Positions 10,726-21,975 of a stretch of 64,000 nucleotides of DNA are shown one piece after another. Position 1 is the stretch's first letter, and the number at the start of each line of letters is the position of its first letter. The notes beneath the pieces are model-generated. The model had not been told where the DNA came from. It saw only the letters and a program-made list of their open reading frames with translations, and did not search any database. The position numbers were made by a program, and so were the translations under genes. The stretch is from Gonapodya prolifera JEL478 (Eukaryota; Monoblepharomycota; Monoblepharidomycetes; Monoblepharidales; Gonapodyaceae): positions 140,960 through 204,959 of the forward strand of contig KQ965770.1 in NCBI GenBank assembly GCA_001574975.1, read 5' to 3'.

Positions 10726-11907
10726 TCACTGCCCCATGACCTCCATTTCGTCAGGAGATTCCGTTTTCTCTTCGTTCTCCTCCCAACACAAAGGCTTCCA
10801 ATCACCCTTTGCTGGCAGGCCCTTCCTGCCGCAGAACAATCTGCGCGTCGGCCAGTCCTCCCTCTGACATGTTGCATTGCAGTAGCGCACCAAGTGGCAC
10901 TTGCGGCACCTGTTGAGGGTACTCTTGCCACGAATGGGCATGGAGGACAGAGCTGGGCAGCGTGCATTGGAGCACACAAAATGGCATCCTTTCATCCGAG
11001 TGGTTTTGGTATGCAGCATGGGCGCACGATTCAGACTATTGCTCATGACCGTGACGCTATCTCGCACGAAATTTGACTTGACAAAAATGAGACAAAGCTG
11101 CTGGAAGAGTGTGGATTGCTTGTTCTGATATAGAATCTGGGCCATCCCGACGTGACTGAAAACTCGCTCGCAGGCTGCCTCGTGGTTCTCTGACGTTTTG
11201 GCAAAGTACAGTGCTTCAGCCAAGGAATTCATCGCCGTCAGAAGTGTCTTCCGCGCTTCAAGGGGAAAGATTCTCATTGTGGTGAATGCAAAGTCCAGAC
11301 GAAATGAGCACGGCAGTAGCATCACACAAGGACTCCACAATTTCCGGGTTTGTTTTCCATATAACGTCAATAAAGTCCCACCTGCGAAACATGACCATCA
11401 ACCACGAAAATGTCCAAAAAATCTGCTTAAGGGATGCAGCATCACTGTCAACGTTGCCGTTTCTGTTCCCATCAGATTGGAGCTCTGGAAGAGCTGCCAC
11501 GGCATGGAGGGTTCGGCACGAGTGCCTCGTTGCACCAAGAGGGTGAGCTCGCAAGCTATGATCCATCAAGGCGATGAGTTCGGCGGGATCAAGGGAGAAA
11601 AGATGATTCAGGACATATTTTCCCTGTGAAAGGATTCACAGTTTCACAGGGTGAATCGTTAGCGCGAACCATTTCCAAACTACAACCGCACGACTTTCCA
11701 CATCCTGGACGACGCAGCCACGCTTTGTGGTGATCCTTTGGTTTCAACATTAACCACAGATCAATCTTGTTCTGGGACCTCCCGCATTTCCTTATAATAC
11801 TCTTGAAGGTTCTTCTCAACCATTACCGGTTTCAAACCCTTTAGAACCTTCCATGCAATACGCATTGCACTACTTTGATTGAATGCCCCGTGAGAAGGAG
11901 GAAACAT
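10726..11907 (-). CDS. MYND zinc-finger protein
   Basis: MYND fingers bind two zincs and mediate protein contacts; chytrid genomes carry many proteins with a long helical N-terminus and a C-terminal MYND. Here an ATG at 11907 opens an exon with AMRIAWKVLKGLKPVMVE. A mostly helical middle section follows (FSLDPAELIALMDHSL, MNSLAEALYFAKTSENHEAA). The C-terminal finger is CSNARC, then CRKCHLVRYCNATCQREDW, and a last RRLFC. The histidine that normally precedes the final cysteine is Arg here. Around 11290 the helical frame steps by one base with no visible intron, so the gene may be frameshifted or the assembly may hold an indel. Target and function are unknown. Confidence 0.65.
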
Positions 11908-12252
11908 CGACGGGTGTCAATGAAAAACCAGAACGGAATCCTTTACATATCACCACGCAGACGTTCACTCATCGGATCGGATCAATTCATCATCTACCCA
12001 CAGCTATCAGTGCGATTGCCATAACTCATTCGTCATAACTGTCAGGAAGCTGTTCCATCGTGGGCCGTCAAGAGACAAGGGTGTTCGCTGGACCAAAGCA
12101 AGCCCACAGGTGGACCCGATTCGTGGACATCGTATGCACGCAGAAGAGCAGTGGAAAATCCAACACCAAAACAACTAACACAAAATAAATTGCTCATTGA
12201 ATCGCGATGCAAATCTCCAGACTAAAACTGCTATGCTAAGTCCGCTACATAT
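11908..12252. other. Intergenic gap upstream of MYND gene
   Basis: A/T-richer stretch that should hold the MYND gene promoter. No conserved ORF, structured RNA or repeat was recognised. Confidence 0.4.
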
Positions 12253-12578
12253 TCATCTCGCAACACCCCTCACCTCCTCCAGCAAGTCTTCTTGGTCCTT
12301 CATGAAGAAGGTTGTCATGATCTAATCAAAGGCTTTTCTGTTCGTGGAAGTCGGCGAAACACAGCGGTGTTCTCACCTGTCTGTTTTGCAGCTCTGCGGT
12401 CGGCATGTCGTGGGAGGCGTTTAGTGGCGGGCTCACTGAAAGCAAAGCAGGTCCGAAAGAAGGGACTGCCGCTCGTGGGACCTGGAGGAGCTGTGGTCGC
12501 TCTCGCTCTCGCTCTTGCTCTTGCTCTGCATCCTGAACGTGACTGTCTTGCAGACTCAGCCCACTTGTCACTGTTCAA
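12253..12578 (-). other. Possible small spliced ORF of unknown function
   Basis: A minus-strand frame running from about 12578 ends at a clean donor after a RRAAKQ-encoding stretch. A matching acceptor downstream joins it in frame to MTTFFMKDQEDLLEEVRG and a stop at 12253. The N-terminal part is built on a simple repeat and has no ATG, so the 5' end is unresolved. No family was recognised; this may be a chance joining. Confidence 0.2.
12496..12531. repeat. Hexanucleotide microsatellite (CTCGCT/CTTGCT)
   Basis: About six units of an imperfect six-base repeat. On one strand it encodes alternating Leu-Ala and on the other Arg-Ala or Arg-Glu dipeptides, which explains the low-complexity ORFs seen in this area on both strands. 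Confidence 0.8.
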
Positions 12579-12599
12579 GAAGCAGGCATACTGAGTTTA

Positions 12600-13590
12600 T
12601 AAGCCGTTTCGAGTCAGCAATCCCTAATAGCTTGACCGAGTTGTTGGCTTGTGATTATGGATGAACTTTGAGATGCGAACTGCGAAATGATGTCCACGGC
12701 GCAAGACGGAATGAGTGAGAACCGGACACATGTAGCCCGAATCATGATGAATCTTTCAATTGTAGTGAATACATGGCGAGTCAAGATAATTATTATACAG
12801 TTCCGTGATTCGTATGATGAACATTCAACAACAGACATGGCAAGCAGCGTGGTGATTAAACGATGCGAGGGTGAAAGCAGTATCGCACCCTGCTACGCCA
12901 GTCACCGGTAGCCACCACACAAGGGATGCCCGAGATGAGACGGGAAGAGATGAATGGTTGCTAAGCTCCTTTCTCCTCGCGTCGATCGACGACGGATGAT
13001 GACGTAAGGACAGCCACTCGCTGCCCTCAGTTGGTTCTCTCCCGATCAAGTGTAGTATCAAGTGTAGTATCTGTTCTTTCTAGCGTGACAGTTAGAAGGC
13101 TCCCAATTGGGGGGGCCTGTCTGTCATTGAATCTTTGGACCCTGGGCGGAGTCGCTTAGGGCTTGCTCCAAGTTCTGTCGCGGATGTCGCTCGTATTGCA
13201 CTGTCGCGAGCTGACGTCCATGGACCTTCGGGTTTCCTTGTTCAATCTGAAAACCAATGAAAAGCAGTCTCTGCCTGCGAGTCTCGGTTAGCGAGCACTA
13301 AGTTCCTAGCAGTGGTGTTCGAACGTTGTAATTAGTCACTGCACGCTTTCCTCCTGCCCCCTTCCGCCTCCGTGAGGGACTGGGCGACTTGGTTGTGCGG
13401 TTCCCCACCAAGTGATCTGGTTCGCGGAGACCATTCTTTTGCTGTTGGGCGGGGGGCGGACATCGCGGTATTTTCGTTTGATCTTTGTACTCTAGATAGA
13501 TTGGTGTGCGGTCTGCGAACTCTTTGTTTGAAAGATTCTGTAATAAACGAGTTTGGTGTCGAAGATTTGGTTTGGTTCGTTGTTGACTGT
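12600..13590. other. Stretch without a recognisable gene
   Basis: Roughly 1 kb in which all open frames are short and none resembles a known family. A 10-base direct repeat (CAAGTGTAGT) occurs twice near 13050-13070. Promoter or 3' sequence of the flanking minus-strand gene may lie here. Confidence 0.35.
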
Positions 13591-14700
13591 TCAGCACGCA
13601 ACCATAAACATGTCGCACGGCCATTTCTCCCACCAATCCGCTTCAGACAGAAATGAAAAGCACCCGAGAAGAGCGGCTGCGCGAGAGAACGGCGACGGGG
13701 ACGCATCGATGGAGGAGGGAGCTGCAGTTCCACGACAGTTCTCCAGCGGCTGGCATCCAACCTGTACGCCCACCGAGGAAGGATACGCTAAGCTGGTACA
13801 ACCTTTAATGGAGAGCACCTGGATTTTGGTGGATTCTGCGGGGATTTCGAGGCCGATGCCTTCACGAAAGGAAAAAGTGGACAGCAGGATGCTGGCACCG
13901 GACTCGTTTGGGTCGCAGCATGACTGGTCGAAGAATTCTCCTCTTCTGAATAGCGGCTGTTATATTTCTCCAGACTATACAAGGCCATCGCGAAAGCTAG
14001 TTACATTTCCTCGTCTGCCGAACAATCCATTCACGTATCCACACCAACGAATCGCTCCGTTTTCCTTGCGATCCCAAACGCTTAAACGAGCATGCCGAAG
14101 CAGAGTTTGCAGTCCCTTGGCTATCATCACATCGCGTCGATTCACATCAGTCACCATCTCACGACGACGGATCGTTTCGAGCACTCACGAGGTTAGCACC
14201 GATGGCAACAATCGCTGCAGCACACTTGGAGTCCTCCTTGATGTCGCGTCCGAGAGCGATGGTTGCCCACACGCAGGTGGCGAGAACGCTGGAGGTGCTG
14301 AGAGCGCAGCCTGATCATAGTGATGGGAGCAGGAAGGGAAATCGGGAGTGTGAACATAAGACCCAAGCCTCCAACTAAACCCGTCACTCACGCGTGGCCC
14401 TCGCAAACCCGCAATGCAAGCCCGGCACATCGCCGCGCTTCTCCAGGTCGGCTCCACAAAAGTTGACTTTCCCACTACTGACCAAATCCGCGAGGGTGCT
14501 GAATGCGTCCTCTGTCGTGAATTTGCCAAACGTGGGGAGGGTGACGTCAACGGGGGCCGTGAAGTTGGCTGGTGTGGGTGCCGCAGCGACGCGATGGCCA
14601 AGATGCGAGAGAAGAATGGCGATGTGGAGGAGAGGCTGGAGATGGCAGATGCGAGCGTTTCCTAGTTGGAAAAAAGCTCCAAAAGGGCGTTTGCAAGTCT
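13591..14700 (-). CDS. Unrecognised Cys-containing, possibly secreted or membrane protein
   Basis: Several exon-like minus-strand segments join by clean introns. The first gives a hydrophobic stretch (LLHIAILLSHLGHRV), then VDVTLPTFGKFTTEDAFSTL and VNFCGADLEKRG. An intron of about 80 bases (GTGAGT..ATCAG) leads to a second hydrophobic block, SVLATCVWATIALGRDIK, and AAAIVAIGANL. A further exon from about 13945 gives FFDQSCCDPNESGASILLST and FREGIGLEIPAEST, ending at 13591. No ATG lies in the first frame, so the start is unresolved. Part of the last exon has a decayed relative at 17428-17766. No function can be assigned. Confidence 0.35.
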
Positions 14701-14729
14701 CGTGCTTGGTGTGGATACGCAATGTTGGT

Positions 14730-15647
14730 CGCTTGGGTCTTAAATACCCAGTAAATGGAGGGCGGGCCGCAAATAAACTACCTTATTCGTAGCTATTCGT
14801 ATCTTTTTCCCCGCAGTCTGTGTCCTGTTGCAATATCGCCCTCCTCATTTGACTCGCCTGTGTTCGGAGGGGCGCCTTGAAGGGCACCTCTCACTCTCTT
14901 GGGCGACATTGCTCACATGCTAAAGGAATTTTTATGTCGAGAGACGGATACAGGCAACTGGTGTGATCGAGTCCGGACTTGTGATCGTCAGCGTTTTATC
15001 AAGTCTTTTCCATACCCAACAAGGGTACTGCCCCTGGGTACCTCCGATCCACCAAAACAATGTACCTGATTAAAAAGGATGCGTGTCACCCCATCTCCCA
15101 TCGATTTTTTCCTTTGCCCCGCAAACGTCACCGCTCTGGTTTTTGCTGAAACGCGATATGTACCCAATGTTTTGAAGCATTCTTTATCTGTACCGTGAAT
15201 AGCAGTAAACGAGAGCAATTAACTTCTGCCTCTACCTCGTCCCGGTTATCCGGTAACCTGCCACTCAATATGTATCAAGACAAACAGGTAGACAAAGCTC
15301 TCGTACAGGGAGATGATTCTACGTCCCTGCCACACCATCGACCTGAGTGATGTCGCTTGTTCACGCCATACTTCTGAACATATACCCATCTCCAAACTGG
15401 ATCCACAACTTGATCCACAATTACCTCAGGGCGTACCGGACCGGTGCACACGGAAAGGTAATTGCATCAACTCAGGTGCGAGCACGAAAGATTATTGGAA
15501 TTATGGTGCGAGGTGGGATGGCCACATGACGGCAAGAACATGTGTCACACGGACATTTTATTCGCTTGGACATTTCATGCGACTTTTTTTGGGACAGTCG
15601 CCCCATTCTCACACCCTCTCAACTGCCGTACGCTCCCGGCTATTCTC
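14730..15647. other. Intergenic gap between unknown gene and membrane-family copy A
   Basis: About 900 bases. A TATTTAA stretch near 14745, read on the minus strand, lies just upstream of the preceding unknown gene and could be its TATA element. The remainder shows only short frames without similarity to anything recognised. Confidence 0.35.
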
Positions 15648-16947
15648 CTAGACCTTTGCCACCTGTGACGAATCCGCGTTTTCGGAGCGGTTTGAGGCAA
15701 CAACTGTTGTCTTTTTGAGCGTGTGTTCGCTCTTTACCATGCCGGTTGTTGACGTTCCCGTATTTCGACTTGTAGCTTGGTCGGGGTTCCGGAGTTTGCG
15801 GAGCTCGTTCGCGAATTGTTTCATGTATCCGCAGTCTGGTGCGGAGGGAAGGTGATGAGCACGACCTTGACAGTACGCACCCCCGCTGCTCTTTCACCCA
15901 GACTCACAAATGAAATCTTTGATGATTTGTCCACCAAACACGAGGGCGAAGAAGTACACGGGTCCTTGCTTGCTACACTAAACGTCGAAAAAAATGAGTG
16001 TCGTAAGATTGAACTGACCGTCGTCCATCAACGAGCAATACGTATACCAACATAATCTCGAAACGCATGTTGAATTCCGTCAACGAGCAACACGCCGATT
16101 GAGTTTCCAAACAGTTTCAGCGTTGCGGTCAGCTTATTNNNNNNNNNNNNNNNNNNNNNNNNNNNNNNNNNNNNNNNNNNNNNNNNNNNNNNNNNNATGT
16201 GCAGGCCAATAAAGCTGAAGCACATGATAGGGACCGTCGCAGAGTAGAACACGTTGAACCACGCAAGATCCAGCTTGAGCCTTGGCGCACAGAGGCGAGG
16301 AAGGGCGCGGACGTATGTCGAGATGCCGCAGGATCTGTCCAAGTCGGATGTGAATGAAGAGGTAGCGAGGGCGGAGGGGCACAGGAGTCGTTGGCTTACC
16401 CGGCGTTCCCAACAAACGCCAAGGCGACGAGCACTGAAACGAGGCCCCCGATGTACATATTCTTTCTTGAGAGCGCCCAGATTCTCAGTGCGAAGGTGAT
16501 CCATGACGCCAGCTTACTGAGCAAAAAGAGCCAGCACCCGGCGCTGTCGTGCCCCGAGAGGACAGCATTTGTGCATACATTGCGCACCCAAACACAGTGC
16601 CTCAGCAGCTGCCTCACCTCGTCAGTGGCTCGCAGGATTGCACGTTCCCAAGAAATGCGATCAGCGCCGTCAGCGTGCCCGTCAAGAGGGAGAACCCTGC
16701 AAGGCCTTTCATCACATTTGTCATAAGGTGCATGTCACCCAAGAACTGAATTACGATGACGAGCTGGCTCAGGAAGCTGAGATACGTAGTGGGAGAGATT
16801 TAAGGGGTGTGGAATACGCTTTACCACCACCTCTCTCAGCAACGCCGAAGGCGATAAAGTTGCTCACCTTCCCATGATGATTGCGTTAACGTACACCTGC
16901 AAGTCCATCCGAACATCATCCGGGGCGACGTTATCCAGAGCTGACAT
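15648..16947 (-). CDS. Multi-spanning membrane protein, family copy A
   Basis: The ATG at 16947 starts an exon with MSALDNVAPDDV and VYVNAIIMG. Later exons encode ITFALRIWALSRKNMYIGG followed by LVSVLVALAFVGNAG, then a loop CGISTYVRALPRLCAPRLK, a helix near VPIMCFSFIGLH and the conserved tail YMKQFANELRKLRNPD, with stop TAG at 15648-15650. About seven membrane segments are expected over roughly 380 residues. An N-run (16139-16196) removes part of the region after the fifth helix. Copies B and C share exon structure. The topology and the RIWALSRKN loop recall seven-helix fungal DUF6534-type proteins, but that link is only a resemblance. Function unknown. Confidence 0.7.
16139..16196. other. 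Assembly gap (58 N) inside copy A
   Basis: A run of 58 N lies inside the exon that in copy B encodes the IYYLRKHYANSTMF segment. It falls in one of two nearly identical tandem genes, where short-read assembly often breaks. Confidence 0.99.
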
Positions 16948-17427
16948 ACTGTGTGTGAAAAGTTGTTTGACGGATTTGCGGTGCCCTCGACTTCGAGGTG
17001 CAACGGCGAAGGTGCTGCCTTATTTCGCGGTTCCCACCGATCGGAATCTGACGATACCTGGACTGTGAAGTTATACGTATGTAGTGTAGGAACGTGAAGA
17101 GTCATCAGAGTGTGAGTATCGTGCCCGACTTCGTGCGCCGTAATGATTGCATTTAAATTTTCCCACTTCCAAATTTCTTCTCCCCTCTGTTGATTGCTTG
17201 GGGAGGGGGTTGAAGTTGGTGGTAATTTGTTCTCTTTTACTTGAGACAAACTTTGCAATTGTTGACTTTGTTGAGAAGCTGATTTATTTGTTATGTAGTT
17301 TTGCTTCACCGTCGAAGCTCCTCACATCCCCTCACAAAACATGCCGGGCACCACGAAATGGATTACTGACGAACATTGCAAGCGCCAAAGAAGAGTGGAT
17401 GTCCGAGATAACGGAGTGTGAGGCTCA

Positions 17428-17766
17428 CCCATCGATCGGAGGAGGTAGCTGGAGCTCTACGCCAGTTCTTCTGTTGCTGGCAGCCAAGCTGTACGCGCTG
17501 AACGAGGGAGTACGACTCAACTGATAGAATGGAACATTGCCAGGTCCAGGAGCGGCTGGATTGGTGGAGTCTTTGAGGATTTCGAGGTGGATGCCACCAT
17601 GACAACTCAACATTAATGAATGAAACCGTAGACAGCTGGACGATGGCATTGTACTCATTCTCACTCGCAGGAAACACTGTATTTCTCCCGAATCAAATTT
17701 GGGGTCTTTTGGACGGGTCATATTCAGATTTGGGAGGACTCCGACAACGATCCAAGTCGAAGTCAT
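17428..17766 (-). pseudogene. Decayed relative of the 13.6-kb unknown gene
   Basis: This minus-strand ORF contains GIHLEILKDSTN and SAYSLAASNRRTGVELQLPP. At DNA level it lines up with 13700-13870, where GIGLEIPAESTK occurs, with roughly two thirds identity. The upstream part matches only if a short insertion near 17610 is skipped, and the downstream part matches a different frame of the other copy. At least one of the two copies is therefore not under frame constraint. It lies between membrane-family copies A and B. Confidence 0.45.
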
Positions 17767-17864
17767 CTGCCACTCTTTTAAACTACTGGAGCGTCTGGTA
17801 TCACGGCGTCTACAGCTCTAAGTACTTCGTGCAAAAACATTGTCCACACCAAACATTCTCTTCA

Positions 17865-19265
17865 CTACGACATGTCTTGGGACTTTTCCGGGACCGTCGG
17901 CCCATTGCCGAATCCGCCCGAGTGGTACGCGTTCCCGCCATTCTCCTTGAACTTTGCAATCTGCGACATGCCCGGCAGGTCCGACGCTTCTGAGCGGTTC
18001 GTGGCAGTGGTCGCTTTTCGCGCCAGCGCGACTTCGCTCTTTGCCTTGGCGGTTGTATACGCTCCTGTACTTTGACCGAGCGATGTGTCGGGGTTGCGGA
18101 GTTTGCGGAGCTCGTTCGCGAATTGTTTCATGTATCCGCAGTCTGGTGCGGAGNNNNGGTGATGAGCACGACCTTGACAGTACGCACCCCCGCTGCTCTT
18201 TCACCCAGACTCACAAATGAAATCTTTGATGATTTGTCCACCAAACACGAGGGCGAAGAAGTACACGGGTCCTTGCTTGCTGCACTGAATGTCGACGGCG
18301 ACGAGAAAACAGCGACATTTGAGATGGGTGAACGACCCCAGCGCAGCAACACTCCCACAGATACCAACGTAATCTCTGAACGCGTGGGTAATCCCATCGA
18401 CCAGCAACACCCCAATCGAGTTTCCAAACAGTTTGAGCGTCGCAGTCAGCTTATTCGCCTGCATACTGGTGGTGAACATTGTGGAGTTGGCGTAGTGTTT
18501 TCGTAGGTAGTAGATGTGCAGGCCAATAAAGCTAAAGCACATGATGGGGACTGTCGCAGAGTAAAAGACATTGAACCATGCCAGGTCTGGCTTGAGCCTT
18601 GGTGCGCATAGGCGAGGAAGGGCGCGGACGTATGTCGAGATGCCGCAGGATCTGGTCGAGTCGGGTGTGCGTTTGAGAGGTGGTGGGGAGGGTGGAGAGA
18701 TGCGAGTCGCTCGCTGGCTCACCCAGCATTCCCAACAAACGCCAAGGCGACGAGCACCGAAACAAGGCCGCCGATGTACATGTCCTTTCTCGAGAGCGCC
18801 CAGATTCTCAGCGCAAAGGTGATCCATGACGCCAGTTTGCTGAACACGAAGATGAAGCACGCTGTGCTTTTGTGGACGAGACGTAAACTCGCTCAGCGTT
18901 TTCGCACACACACTCGAGCATGGTACCCCCAGCCGCTCCCTCACCTCTCCAGGGGCTCGCAGTACTGTACGTTCCCAAGAAACGCGAGCAGCGCCGTCAG
19001 GGTTCCCATCGCGAGGGAGAACCCTGCGAGGGATTTCATCAAGATTGTCATAAGGTGCATGTCGCCCAGGAACTGGATCACGATGACGAGCTGGCTTAGG
19101 AAGCTGGAACGCACAGCGAGGGAGATCAAGGGGAGTGGATGAGGCTTTCCCACGCCCGATCAGACAGAAGGAAGGAAGTGCTCACCTCCCCATGATGATG
19201 GCGTTCACGTACACCTGCAAGTCCATCCCGACATCTTCCGGCGCGACGTTATCAAATGTCGACAT
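17865..19265 (-). CDS. Multi-spanning membrane protein, family copy B
   Basis: This is the most complete copy. Exon 1 (ATG 19265) gives MSTFDNVAPEDVGMDLQVYV. Exon 2 has FLSQLVIVIQFLGDMHLM and LAMGTLTALLAFLGN. Exon 3 has FVFSKLASWITFALRIWALS. Exon 4 has WFNVFYSATVPIMCFSFIGL, KLTATLKLFGNSIGVLLVDG and HAFRDY. Exon 5 has KQGPVYFFALVFGGQIIKDF, and exon 6 the polar tail YMKQFANELRKLRNPDTSLG with stop at 17865-17867. Hydrophobicity suggests seven helices and a Ser/Lys-rich cytoplasmic tail of about 85 residues. Four Ns (18154-18157) fall in the last intron. Tandem with copy A. It could be a receptor or transporter; the sequence does not decide. Confidence 0.75.
18154..18157. other. Assembly gap (4 N) in intron of copy B
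   Basis: Four Ns sit where copy A has GGAA, inside a tract of near identity between the two copies. This looks like an unresolved polymorphic or collapsed position. Confidence 0.99.
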
Positions 19266-19542
19266 GATGCGTGCGATTGAAGGCTGACGGGTCTGTAATC
19301 GCGCTTGCGTGCGGAAGATTCACTGTGCTGCCTCATCAGGTGTTGGTGCGGGAGATCGGGACCTCACGACGCCTGGACCATGACGTTAAAATCGGAGACG
19401 CGTGGGACGTTCGGAGCGCGGTCGGTGAGCCCGGCTTCGCGTAGTGTATGATTGCGTTCATATTTACAAACGATCGAACTCTCATAGGACCCACCCACCC
19501 ACACAACCCCACCAATCACCACACTCCACCCCACAGTGCGCA
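19266..19542. other. Short intergenic region, copy B promoter / BET1 3' end
   Basis: Both flanking genes run on the minus strand. This stretch holds the copy B 5' flank and the BET1 3' flank, including a C/A-rich tract around 19490-19535. No gene was seen. Confidence 0.4.
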
Positions 19543-20215
19543 CTATCGTACTTTCAGCCACAAGTACAGCATCGTGAACAGCACGAACACGAACACGATG
19601 AAATAGCAGTACCACATGTTGTTGCCCTGCTTCAGCAAGTCCCCCACGCGGCCGATGGTCGAGCTCAGCAGGGAGCCCGTTTTGGTCATGGATTCGTTCT
19701 TTTCGTGTGTGCGTGGGGGTAAGAGGTTGGGTTGGAGGTGGATCCAACAGGTAGAGCAGAAGGATAGAGACTCACCATCCCGGACAGCATTTCATTCTGG
19801 CTGTTCACCTCGTCGCCAATCTGCAGCGTAATCTCCCGCAACAGACTCATCTTCCCCGTCAGGTGCTCGACGTACTCGTTGTTGTGCTGTTCCAGAAGGT
19901 ATTCGTTCGTGTACGCTCCTGCTCCTGCTCCTCCATTGGCGTACCCATTCCCAGCTCCGGCCCCCGTCACCCCGCCAAGAAGAGCGTCCCGCGCTCGATC
20001 ACCCGACGACGGGATCCCTGACGCAGCGGTAGGGGGAGAAGGGTATCGTCTTCAAATGGCGTGGCAGGGGGTGCGAGGCGGGAACTGTAAGCGGCGACCG
20101 CGACGGAGACACGTCCTCGCGCGGGCATCGACTCACCGCGTCGCGCGGGACCTGCTCACGGGCCCGTCCATATCTTCATTCCCTCTTCGTGACACAGTTC
20201 TGCCGCCATGCTGTG
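19543..20215 (-). CDS. BET1: ER-Golgi Qc-SNARE BET1
   Basis: BET1 is the Qc-SNARE of ER-to-Golgi vesicle fusion. The SNARE motif runs through EQHNNEYVEHLTGKMSLLRE and ITLQIGDEVNSQNEMLSGM, with a central Gln in the expected zero-layer neighbourhood. After an intron (acceptor near 19690) it continues NESMTKTGSLLSSTIGRVGD. The C-terminal anchor is CYFIVFVFVLFTMLYLWLK, with stop at 19543-19545, the family's usual very short lumenal end. A Gly/Ala/Asn-rich linker precedes the SNARE motif. The 5' end is uncertain: the linker frame is closed upstream of about 20050, so a short first exon near 20165-20215 is inferred. The gene is head to head with PMM. Confidence 0.82.
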
Positions 20216-20287
20216 GACCCACCAAAGTAAGAGCAGCCGCACAACGACAACCTTCCCCCCTTTGCATCCCCACCGCATCACTCGACG

Positions 20288-21540
20288 ATGGCATCCGAAT
20301 GGGCGACGCGCGCACGGCCGGACACGATATGCTTATTCGACGTGGACGGCACGTTGTCGCTTGCCCGGCAGGTTCGTTTTCGTGGTGTCGCCTAGCACGT
20401 GGAGGCTGCTTCAGGACGCGGGATCGAAAATCATGCGTGCTTACAGTGGTAAATGAACGTGGCGCCATCGATGCAATGAGGAGCAGAGCGGGAGTGGATT
20501 GTTGGGTGGGATGAATGGGAGCGTTACGAGGATTCACGACGATTTTCGTGACACTGAATCTCCACTCGTGCCCCGACCAGTCCGCTACGCCCGCAATGCT
20601 GGACCAGCTGAAGCGGCTGAAAGAGGAGTGTGTGATTGGGTTCGTTGGGGGGAGCGATTTGGCGAAGCAGGTGGAGCAGATTGGGCCGGATGGTGAGTTG
20701 ACTTCAATTGTTGCGAATGCCCTCTCGAAAGGGTATTTGACTCTTCTTGAACTTGAATGGAATTGTTCGATGTGTGTAACGCCCCACCACCCCCAACTCC
20801 CACCAAACTACCTTCGCAAACGCAGCCCTCTCCCTCTTCGACTTCTGCTTCTCCGAAAACGGCCTGACCGCATTCCGTCTCGGTACCCCATTGCTCAGCC
20901 AGAGCTTCATCGCATGGCTTGGGGAGGACAAGTACAAGCGTCTGGTGCGATGGGTGCTGCGGTACGTGTCGGAGCTGGACCTGCCCAAGATGCGAGGGAC
21001 TTTCGTGGAGTTCCGGAATGGGATGATTAATGTGTCGCCGATTGGACGGAATGCGAGGTAAGTCGTCTGTCTCCATTCCACACATGCCAATATCGAACAC
21101 CTTCAACCCACCCACCTAAACCCACGAAGCATCGCCGAGCGGATCGAGTTCGAAGCGTACGACAAGGAACATAAGATTCGTGAGACGATGGTGGCGAAGT
21201 TGAAGGAGGAGTTTGCGGAGTACGGATTGACCTACTCCATCGGTGAGCACACTGGCGTGCGGGCATTCCCTCAGTCGCTCCACCTTCGTCTTATGACCCC
21301 ACACGCACCCCAAACCTAGGCGGCCAAATCTCATTCGACGTTTTCCCCGCCGGGTGGGACAAGACGTACTGCCTTCGCCACCTTTCCGGAGAAGGATTCA
21401 AAACGATCCACTTTTTCGGGGACAAGACGTTCAAGGGCGGCAACGACTACGAGATCTATACCCACCCGAGCGTGACGGGACATGCGGTGCGGAGTCCGGA
21501 CGATACCATGGCGGAGTTGAAGACGTTGTTTGGTGTGTGA
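20288..21540 (+). CDS. SEC53: Phosphomannomutase (SEC53/PMM)
   Basis: This HAD-superfamily enzyme converts mannose-6-phosphate to mannose-1-phosphate, supplying GDP-mannose for glycosylation and GPI anchors. Exon 1 (ATG 20288) ends in [15 protein letters not shown], with both catalytic Asp of DxDxT. Later exons give [52 protein letters not shown] followed by [43 protein letters not shown] and [20 protein letters not shown], all strongly conserved, and the frame stops at 21538-21540. Five introns were joined in frame. Nothing suggests loss of activity. Confidence 0.96.
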
Positions 21541-21975
21541 CCGGGGTGTGAGCTGGCACTGGAGGGCCGAGTGGAGTGGTAGAATGCATGCACGTACGAG
21601 AGACGTGGAGTGCGGTGCAGTGGAACAGTGGGAAGGGTGAATGTGATGAACAGGGACGGGTGAGATGGGATGGGACACACCGAGACATGTAAACCGTCGG
21701 GCATTGTGTGCGTACCCCACAACGTTAGCAAAATAGTACTAGAACTTAAACTCCATTCGAGCAAGCTTCACCACAGTCTGTTAGAATCCACAATTTCCTT
21801 GCAAAACCGAAATGAAACCACCGGAAGTTGTGAGAGACTTTGATACAGTTTTGGCAACGTCGTCAAAGAGGCTTGTGAAGAAGCCTTCAACACCAAATGA
21901 GCCCAACGGTAGCAAACCGGATATGAGACTTGTGGTGGAGCATGTGGTGGGGGCCCCGCTGATTGAATAGCTGAT
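21541..21975. other. Intergenic gap, convergent 3' ends
   Basis: PMM (plus) and the next gene (minus) converge here, so the stretch holds two 3' ends. No ORF with coding character or repeat was recognised. Confidence 0.45.

Noticed and set aside
12292-12594. Plus-strand frame with an Ala-Leu repeat
   Set aside because: The repeat is a translated hexanucleotide microsatellite, and the rest lacks any conserved feature.
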